A stretch of DNA of 64,000 nucleotides from positions 172,235-236,234 of the forward strand of contig NW_019775484.1 in NCBI RefSeq assembly GCF_001039355.2, in the 5' to 3' direction. Of the stretch, positions 55,918 through 64,000 are shown one piece after another (position 1 is the stretch's first letter; the number at the start of each line of letters is the position of its first letter). Below the pieces are notes generated by a model that made no database searches, was not told the origin of the DNA, and worked only from the letters and a program-made list of their open reading frames with translations. Position numbers and translations under genes: made by a program. The stretch comes from Lingula anatina. Taxonomy: Eukaryota > Brachiopoda > Lingulata > Lingulida > Lingulidae.

Positions 55918-57052
55918 CGTTAGGGGTGGGCTTGGGTAATTTTCCTGTCTCATGGGATTGGGTGGCACGATTGCTGTGTATCATTAGCAAAGGCTAAAGC
56001 TGAAATCGAGGCTCCTGCACGGAAGGTGGTCTAGTATATATTATTATGTAATCTAGGTGAGTATTTTGGTGAGAGGTGTTCAGAAAGGACCAAGGCCAGT
56101 AGAAGATGGAGAAGAAAGCCTTGTGTCTCATTGCTTCAATTTCCACGAAATGGTCGGAAATCTGAGACTGAAATAGATATCGATTTGTTGTAAGTACTGT
56201 ATAGATAATGGAGAATAGCATTTGTTATTTAGCGTTAATGATATTTGCCAAAAAAAATTGTTAAATTAATTTGCACGTAAGGCATCAAGGGGATATTTTG
56301 TCTTGGCGTCAACAAAATTTTCCATAAAAAGTCCAAATTCAACTTGAAATTTAAACCTGGCGTTCATTTTCTGTGATTATTTTCAGATGCAATGCATTTG
56401 CCAGTAAACAGGTGGTGACAGTTTTGCTCCAGCTGTGAACGCGTCTTCCACCTTAAACAATGTGAGACATTTTGGCAGGTAACTACATTAGTAGGTCCTG
56501 ATTTGTTTTTAAAATATCCAAAATCAACCTCAGGAAATTCCTACCCGCCAACGTGTACATGTCCTGAATGTGTTGTTCTTTTTTTCTAAGATCTCGTAAA
56601 TTTGTTTTTACTACACTCCTGTCATGTTTATTTCTAAAATTTCACTTCCGCGATGTTATACGTTATCCGAGCTCCTGTATCTTTTTCTTGCTCCCTGAAA
56701 TATAATTCTAAAGACAAAGAACGCTGTTGGGTAACAGTTTGTACACGGTGTAAGAATAGATATGATATTGTTTGAAAGTGCACATTACAGAGAACGTGTT
56801 AGCATTGGTCTAATTTTAAAGTTGAAAAGTGGATGTTGAATATCATTAATGAAATCGGTTGCAGTATATTAAAAACTGATTTATTAAAACAACCCATAGA
56901 CATAGTTTTGTAAAGTGTTTTTTTTAAATTTCAGTGACTCATCCGTGCACGAGAAGATTGAATACGTTCTCCATCAATGACGTCAGACACGTGTTCCACA
57001 GCGGCTGCATTCATGTCAAGATTACATGTTCACATGTCAGAGTTTGTCTGAT
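55918..57052 (+). ncRNA. duplicated splice-bounded transcription-unit-like segment, copy 2
   Basis: Partner of 51196-52552 with the same three splice-bounded parts (donor after TTGTT at about 56189; part 2 at 56388-56479; part 3 from about 56935). Part 2 keeps the ATG CAA TGC ... TAA mini-frame. Relative to copy 1 it has one extra base before the part-2 donor, changing the frame into part 3. It lies downstream of the LRP-like gene's 3' end. Confidence 0.35.
56978..56993. promoter_or_regulatory. CRE plus E-box composite site, copy 2
   Basis: TGACGTCA and CACGTG with the same two-base spacing as at 52478-52493. Confidence 0.4.
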
Positions 57053-58250
57053 AGTAAATTTACAGGGTTGAAACTTGAGGTGTAATGTTTACTTTGGGTT
57101 GTGAATCGGCTGTAGTTATTTTCAAACTATTACAAAGTATTGTTCAGGAAGAGTACTTTGCTACACGTACATGTAGTAGTGGTTTATTTCCATGTAGGTG
57201 TGGAAACATAAACAACAAGCACATGTAGGACGACCGGTTTTCTTTTTGTTCGTAACATATTTGTGAGGGCAAATCTGCAATTTGGCACTTCTCCGTGAAC
57301 AACTATTTATTTAAAATTGAATTCTAGTATTTATTTTGGTGATGTTTACTTTTGCAAAGAAAGAAAACGTCCCAACCGTGTAAAATGCATTGATGGAATT
57401 CTTTGGGAGTTATAGTGTGTGTTCAGTTGAAGAAAAAAAAGAACGAGATGTGCATCCACCAAAAATTAATAAATCGCTGTAATTTAAATAATTATATTTC
57501 AGAAATTGGAGCATTATCAAACTGGTAGAATGTGTCATTAGTATTGCAGAACTGTCCACACATATTGAAACGATCTTTCTCAAGTTTGAATGTGCGATTG
57601 TGACGTATATAGAATAAAAAACTTCGTGTTTCATTGATGGGAGGAGTCAAAAGTCACTGGTTTTAGAAACGAAACCAAGGAGTTGATATTTTCCCGAAAT
57701 TAATATGCATTTGTTATTGTAGTAGTGGTAGGTTACAAAGGAAAATTGTTGAATCATAAAAAATGTTGAATTTTCTATACCGTTCACACCAGTGAATTTA
57801 GACAGACATTTTTTTTTGGTTAATCTTGTTGGTATTTTAATAGACATAAATGTCTATTATAATATTTCTGAACTCCTTTATAAATCAAAAAGCTACGCCG
57901 GCCAAGTAGAAATGTTCAAATGCATAGAATCTCCACATGTTTTAGTTAGAGAACCAGTTTTGTTTGTATGTAAAAGATTAATTCACATTTCATAGTACGT
58001 TTTATGCAATTGCCATTAATGTAGAAGAAAAAAGATATTCCAAGTTTTATGATATTTTGTCAAAGATGCTGTTACTTTTTGTATTCATTTGTGCAATAAT
58101 AAATGTGCTATATTATTTCATGAACAAGATAGAAGTTATTTTTCTTAACTACAGGACCACCGACTCCTCTTACTATATACTATACTGTGTTCGTAGCACT
58201 GTTTTGTAGAAGTCGAAATTCTTTATTTGGATTTATTTTTGCAAAAGGTA
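57053..58250. other. intergenic, no gene recognised
   Basis: Only short unrecognised frames; for example 57792-57995 plus encodes a hydrophobic start, NLVGILIDINVYYN, without splice or domain support. Confidence 0.45.
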
Positions 58251-58261
58251 ATTTGCTGGGA

Positions 58262-58350
58262 CCCAGTGGCGCCAGGAATCGAACTGGCAACCTTCTGTCT
58301 GAGAGGCAAGCGCTTTACCTACTCCTCTAAGTATTCCCACCCGCCCTCCC
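58262..58350 (-). repeat. tRNA-derived SINE relic
   Basis: Minus strand carries an A-box-like GTAGGTAAAGCGC, a degenerate anticodon arm with CCTCTCAG, a perfect T-arm (GCCAG-TTCGATTC-CTGGC) containing the pol III B box, and GGCGCCA. The anticodon stem does not pair, so it is not a functional tRNA. Confidence 0.55.
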
Positions 58351-59940
58351 CGGGTAGACTTTCTTCTTATAGTAACCAAAGGAAATTTTTAAGAAGTCTT
58401 TGGGAATTGCTCAGTGATATCCAAGTGCGCGAGCAGGAAAGTGAACCCCAACCCGTGGGTACCAATGAACATGAAATTACTACAACGCATTGAAAATTTA
58501 TGGTATTTCTTTATTAAGACCAAAACAAAATTCAATTCCATTTATGCATGTATATTTAATCATCTTTAAACATCAGTTTGTGCGACTACAATTGTGATTT
58601 GTTTTGAAGGTTTGATATAAACAAAGTTATTGAGATCTTCATTAGAATTCACTAAAAATTTAACAAATTCAATCTATTTGATTTGACAAATAAAACTATC
58701 AACTAAACTTTTTATGTTTGATATCGATCTTATGTTTGATATTAAAGAAAATATTTCAGAAAAGACTTTTTCCCTTAAAAAACAACGCCGGATCTAGTAT
58801 CCACCCCATCTGTAACCCCAGAAAAAGAAAACCCACTCTGGACTAACATTATCAAGTACATATAATGCTACAAATTGCTAAAGAATTTCACAATTTGACT
58901 ACAGTTACATGTTCCGGGTCCGACGTTGTTTTTTCTTTGTTTCTAAATATACGGTATTATAAGAATCATTTCAATAACTAAATACCTACAATTATGAGCA
59001 ATTCTACAACTCTCGTGACAAATGTTTTGCTATCACAGAACATATATGAACCTCACATAGCACATGTAGAGAGTAATCATTTTTGCACATGCTGATCAAT
59101 CTTATAAAAGTAAGAGGGTTTTTTCAAAGTTTAGCAGATTTTGAAAAATAGCATCAATTTTCATCTTTACAAAGAATCTTAATTTGTTAAATAGATATCA
59201 TCGTCCAGTTACATTTTTACGAAAGTCGTGGTGTACATACTACGAACCTAGGCATCAGAAAATTTGATCATTATGAGAACAAATTTATGAAAATTGAAAT
59301 CATGTATTCTAATCTCTTATCTGAACATCAGAGTAAAGCTAACGTTAAAGGCACATAGTGATTGCAGGACCCATGTGTAGCTAAAATTATATTTTTCTAG
59401 AAATTTCAACAATAAATAATTCAGGTAATACGGTATACAAAACAGTTCACAGCAATTCGATCCACTAAGTCAATAAATTTTCCTTGAAATTTTAACAATA
59501 TATCACCAAGGTATACGGTATCTAGAACACTCATCGTACTTTTGTCATCGGTGTTGGATAAAAGTGTGCTTTGGTGATAAAGTGAAATTGTTGAATTTCT
59601 CAGGATGTTAATTACTTTCTAGGTAAAGATGTAACGCGCACTATATGCCTTTGAATTGAAATTAAAACCCATGTTTTCGAAGGGAGTGATATTATTTTGT
59701 ATGCTGAACTCAAAGTACTAAAGAACAAGAAATTAAGAATTGACACCAGCAAAAATTATTATTTAATGTAATATCCCCTATTTGTCATTAATTTTTATTG
59801 GATAAAAGAACACATTTAAAAAAAATATAGCTCACAAGACATATGCAAAAACAATATTATTCAATGTAATATTGCCAATATTTAATACATTTTAACTGGA
59901 CAAATCAGAGAATTTCATCAGCTGTGTTACGTTACAAGAA
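58351..59940. other. intergenic, no gene recognised
   Basis: AT-rich with weak internal repetition (GGTATACGGTAT-type phrases at about 59430 and 59510; ATTCAATGTAATATTGCC-type at 59760-59880). No coding support. Confidence 0.4.
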
Positions 59941-59941
59941 T

Positions 59942-60095
59942 GAAGTAATTTTTCTTCATTCAACAGCTTAATGTTGAAATCAGGGAATGAGGCTATCCAG
60001 GTGAGTAATGATGAATGTTCTGTTAAAGATCAAAATATTGGAGATAAAGGTAAACTATTTTAATATTGAGCTGTTGATTGAAGAAAAATTACTTC
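59942..60095. repeat. inverted repeat, possible MITE
   Basis: 27-bp arms at 59942-59968 and 60069-60095 match at 26 of 27 positions (GAAGTAATTTTTCTTCATTC / GATTGAAGAAAAATTACTTC) around a loop of 100 bases. Confidence 0.55.
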
Positions 60096-60967
60096 ACTCT
60101 TTGCTGGATAAAGGAATATATTTTCTTAAAGAGATTTGCAAACAAGTTTTATAACTACCTATTTTCCTACATATACTATCTCTCTCCTTTGTAAAAAGAA
60201 TGAGAAAAATACATGCAAAACGTTTACTCCTACTGCTACATCTACTAACGTAGTTCAATAAACATGATGTGCATATGAGATTTGAAGAGCTGGCGAAAAT
60301 GTGGAGGAAGCAATATGGGGTTATTTCCAAACTTGTTTTAAACATTCAGGCATCAAAAATGAATTACACATAAGTTATCATCAAATACCTAACATTAATA
60401 TCTTACAGTGTTGTACTAAATCGGTTGAAACTGATATATTCGTATACTTAGTATCCGGAACGCCTCGCATCCACTCCCTGGTCACTCAGAACTGATGAAG
60501 ACGTGACATCTCTTTCTGGAGTGTTGGTTACATATGATTCATGGGGGAGGAGGCAGGATATTTTGGGCGCATTGTTTACTCAATTATCATCATTATCTGT
60601 TACGTGAACCTTCATTGACAATTTATTGCTATAAAAATGCATAGGACGCATTTGTGTTTGATATATTTCAAAACACGCCATTGATAAAATTAAACCCAAA
60701 CCCTAACACCCCCCCCCCCCACAATATATCACTCGGGTGACAGTGTATTATCTCACAAGAAAAATTATTTACGTCACTGGTTATGATCAATTGCACGTTT
60801 TCATCTGAACAGAGTTTAGTATACGTGACCGACCTGAGCGAACTATGGCGCCATCTGCTGGAATCAGCTGCAGACTAAAACTTTATAAACTTTAAATCAT
60901 GTGATCATATATGAATGTGCGATGATGTAGTCTTCATTTGCCTTCACAATGACAGATAAACTTGCGA

Positions 60968-60973
<6 letters not shown>

Positions 60974-60998
<25 letters not shown>

Positions 60999-60999
60999 G
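60974..60999. repeat. (GT)n microsatellite
   Basis: About 13 dinucleotide units. Confidence 0.9.
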
Positions 61000-61457
61000 A
61001 ACCTGGTCATGATAACAAAGGCGTTTATTAAATTATCCCAGATTTTTTCAGTTTTGGCCAGTGGCAGGAAAGAAGGGTTGATTAGTTGGAGAAAAATACC
61101 ACTTATCCCTGTAAATTCCGTGCAATATTTTAACACGTCAGCACAAACGCCGTGAAGATACGCTATGCCTATATTTTACCGAAGTATTTTATTGAAATTG
61201 ATTTTTTTCACTTTGCATCATACAACCAGTTATCATAACGCCCGTCTGTACTGTCATGCACAAGTTATAACAGTTTTATTCTACCTCCCCAATATCCTCC
61301 TGTCATTTCATGCTGTCAATATTGACATATACAAGATTTCAACATATATCATACATCACATGATTATTTCACATACAGGACTCAAATAACACATTTTATG
61401 TAATGAAAGAAATGAAATTCCATTCGTATCAAATATTTTTTCTTCGGAAATTGATAT

Positions 61458-61620
61458 TTCAAACTGTTACACCTCTTCCTGGCGTTTGGTAGAATACAGA
61501 AAAGGTGGTGATTATACAAGAAAGTTTGAAACAAGAGGAGGTGTGTTAATCTGTTAAACTGATTGCATTCAGCAGAGTTGGATTGATCTACATAGAACGG
61601 AATGGAATGAAACCTTAGAG
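61458..61620. mobile_element. palindromic MITE, family B, copy 2
   Basis: Shares the order CCTCTTCCTGGCGTTTGGTA, AAACAAGAGGAGGTGTGTTA, GATTGCATTCAGC and GAGTTGGATTGATCTACA with 39.64-39.90 kb. The left arm is less well kept. Confidence 0.6.
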
Positions 61621-61624
61621 TCAT

Positions 61625-63590
61625 TAAAATGTTCTTAATATTTATCTAGAACTTCAACCCCCACTGGATTATCAATATCTTACCAATAAATAAGAAATAA
61701 TCATTATTATACAGGGTGATATATTGGCGTCTGTTCTGTCTCAACATGGTTGTGACGTCTTCCACAAAATTGATGATAATGTGTTAGGTGAGACAAGACG
61801 TTAATCGCTGTTGATTGCATGGCAAAACAAACGAAAGTTAACATTTTATATTTCTAAAAATACCGATAAAAAATTTAATGCACTTCTCTTGGTGCTTTTT
61901 GTTTCTCATCTACGGATCCAAGTTACAAGATCCTTCTATACAAATGTAAAATTAAGTTGTTCATAAATATCTAAGATAAAGTATTGCTTGCAAGGTGAAC
62001 TACCAAAGCGCAAGACACGGCGCGTTTTTTCTATTTATGTCCAAAGCTTTAACGTTATGACGCCAAATATAATCCACATATTTCATGATTTGGTCATTTA
62101 TTCAATGCCAGATTTTAGGGGAGGGCGTTCCTCTCACTTTTACGTTTTGTTTCCCAGATGTCTTTTCTCCCCCCAAAAGAGGAAAAAAGAAAAAAATATA
62201 TATGGGAAATCTCAAGAGGGGCTGGATCTCTCTTATACGTACATGAGTGTGACAAAAAGATAATAATATCAATTAAAACATTATAACAAACAAAACGAAA
62301 CAAATCCAAGACGTTTTACCGTCACTGTGCCCTACATATGAGAATAAAATTATCTTCCTTTTTACTGTTTTACATCCAATCTTCATAAAAACGTTAACTT
62401 TCAAACAGCTATTGTTTTAAGGTAACACGATGAGTGTCTTGTCGCTTTGTCTAGGTATATTATACTTTATTTTAATTAAGACTGACTGTTTCGGTAGCTC
62501 ACGACAACCATGACTAAATTTTTTTACCGCGTTCGCTTTTCATTTGTGTTGCTCCAGGATCGACACACCTATCTATTCCATGTATTAATGGGAGGTTAAT
62601 TTTCACGAGACTGGACACAGGTTACTGCTAAGTCTCTATCTATAGTAAAAAAAAAACTTTAAGATATCAGTGACACATTTTATTTTTAGAAACGGGAAAA
62701 ATGAGTACGTTTTCAGTTTAAAAAACAAATTAAAGTCAACTGGTAAATCATTGCATTTGGATTGTGTGAAAAATAAACAATGCAATCTTTCTTGAATTTG
62801 ATTTTTTAAATTTTTCTCAATTTCTTTATTATTCTCATAATCTTGTTATCTAAATCTTATTGCGGAATTGATCATTCAATATGGACATGAATTAAAGTTA
62901 CGGACATTTCATAGCAGTTAAATACCACATCCTCGCGATCTAACGTTAGACAAATTCTCTCTCTCAAAATCAGCAGTGCCACAGACAAAATGCAAAAAAA
63001 AAAAAAGAAAGAAAAAAAACAACATTGGAATATGAGTTATTTAGGCCTATATCTAAAGAAAATCAACTTTTTCTTTTCACTCGAACATATTTTAATTAAA
63101 ATAAAAGTGATCTTTACAGTACCTCTCGAGGGGAGGGAGGGGGCGTACACCGGGGCTCTCGTCAAGAAGCCCTTCTCAGCCTTCTAGCTGTTACAAAATG
63201 CTTCCGAAGGGCGGGTCGAGCAGTGATTTATAATGCGAAGAAAATTGTTATTTTTCTTTGGGGAAATTACTTTTGCTAGCTTCAAATATGTATTCTTTTT
63301 ATCAAATGATAAAAATTAACATGAACATGACTTCCGGACAACCTTATATTACTACAGGCAATCTAATTTGCATATAAGAGAAAAATGCATTTTTTTTCCT
63401 GTTTTTGAGCTGTATACAGATTTTCTTTAATTTTTGTACATAACAATATCCCACTATACTCATAAATTCCAATTATTTGATCGACACGCCCTGTTTATTT
63501 ATTCATTTATATAAATTATAAACCTTCATGTCACAGGTGTGAATCACGTTATCACGTCCAAGTCATAACATTGTTAAACTAGCACCAATA
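61625..63590. other. intergenic, no gene recognised
   Basis: Short unrecognised frames, an A-rich tract at 62993-63020 and nothing that looks spliced or conserved. Confidence 0.4.
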
Positions 63591-63596
63591 ACTGCA

Positions 63597-63923
63597 GTGG
63601 AGAATGTAGGTCAATTGCCTGTACAATTTTCCCATACCATTATTGATTTTTTTTCTGGAGTGGAACATTTTAGGGGGAGTCTGACGGAAGAGAGAAGCAT
63701 CAGTTTAACAGCAAAAAAAATAATAATAATAAAGAAAGCGTGGAGCTGCTATAATCAGAGGCTTTTACAAACTTTAAGACAAGTGAAAAATACCCCAATT
63801 TTCCAATTTCACCGTGTAGCACTTTTCAGACAATATGATACAACTCCATGTCATCTGTTGACCACGTTAACTGTTCAACTCCCGGCAGAAGATGAACCAG
63901 CCAACGATAGTTTTGATACATAA
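63597..63923 (+). CDS. unrecognised 108-codon open frame near the window end
   Basis: Starts MENVGQLPVQFSHTIIDFF and ends PAEDEPANDSFDT. A poly-lysine/isoleucine patch comes from an A-rich tract. No domain, signal peptide or splice evidence; it may be chance. Confidence 0.15.
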   Translation: MENVGQLPVQFSHTIIDFFSGVEHFRGSLTEERSISLTAKKIIIIKKAWSCYNQRLLQTLRQVKNTPIFQFHRVALFRQYDTTPCHLLTTLTVQLPAEDEPANDSFDT

Positions 63924-63944
63924 GTGTAGGCCTAGTTGGACTCG

Positions 63945-64000
63945 GAGCCGGGATGTGGGGCGAGACAGGGAGGGGGGGAGGGGGGGGGATGGCGGAGGGG
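63945..64000 (+). repeat. G-rich tract at the window edge
   Basis: Multiple runs of four or more G (GGGAGGGGGGGAGGGGGGGG), with the potential to form a G-quadruplex on the plus strand. Confidence 0.6.

Noticed and set aside
58262-58350. Functional tRNA gene on the minus strand
   Set aside because: The anticodon stem does not pair and the acceptor stem is not convincing; better explained as a SINE head.

Overview
The window looks like AT-rich nuclear DNA from an animal. Spliced genes with canonical GT/AG borders, an LDL-receptor-family tail, Tc1/mariner, Tigger and Ty3/Gypsy relics, YqaJ and ZNF862-like fragments, many MITEs and simple repeats all point to a marine invertebrate. A mollusc or similar lophotrochozoan is my guess; the sequence alone does not settle it. 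No rRNA, functional tRNA, CRISPR array or bacterial operon was seen. Most long open frames are transposon relics or antisense shadows.

Layout. Bases 1-1.7 kb hold a GC-rich block, a dispersed repeat and a solo LTR. From 2.1 to 17.4 kb there is a duplicated unit, read on the minus strand. It contains exon-like segments, a coding 27-bp repeat with the 9-residue consensus EGGQPGEET, a 26-bp minisatellite and long AT-rich introns. A second version of the unit, carrying a Tc1 fragment, appears at 3.1-6.1 kb and 19.6-22.4 kb. Single-N joints at 3143, 6059 and 11803 suggest that part of this arrangement is an assembly product. From 18.8 to 29.6 kb the window is dominated by Ty3/Gypsy pieces: integrase, LTRs, a 947-bp tandem amplification and a small open frame downstream of integrase. 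A ZNF862/C17orf113-like gene fragment in this stretch is split by a 1.5-kb DNA element.

From 30 to 45 kb there is a graveyard: protein-kinase-like exon relics, two Tigger transposase relics, a YqaJ nuclease relic, an internally deleted Tc1 element with perfect ends, and many MITEs.

Two genes look real. (1) At 45.37-46.15 kb on the minus strand lies an intact two-exon gene for a 122-residue secreted, 14-cysteine protein with a TATA box. (2) On the plus strand at 53.38 kb is the last exon of an LRP1-like receptor with an NPxY tail, followed by a 1.6-kb 3'UTR. Its reading frame is cut short by expansion of a 29-bp repeat. Two copies of a splice-bounded, mostly non-coding unit (51.2-52.55 kb and 55.9-57.05 kb) flank the LRP exon; both keep a perfect CRE plus E-box. 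From 57 to 64 kb there is little beyond a tRNA-derived SINE relic, MITEs and microsatellites.

The most promising leads are the cysteine-rich secreted protein, the repeat-truncated LRP tail, the small duplicated open frame in the Gypsy element, and the acidic-repeat gene family.
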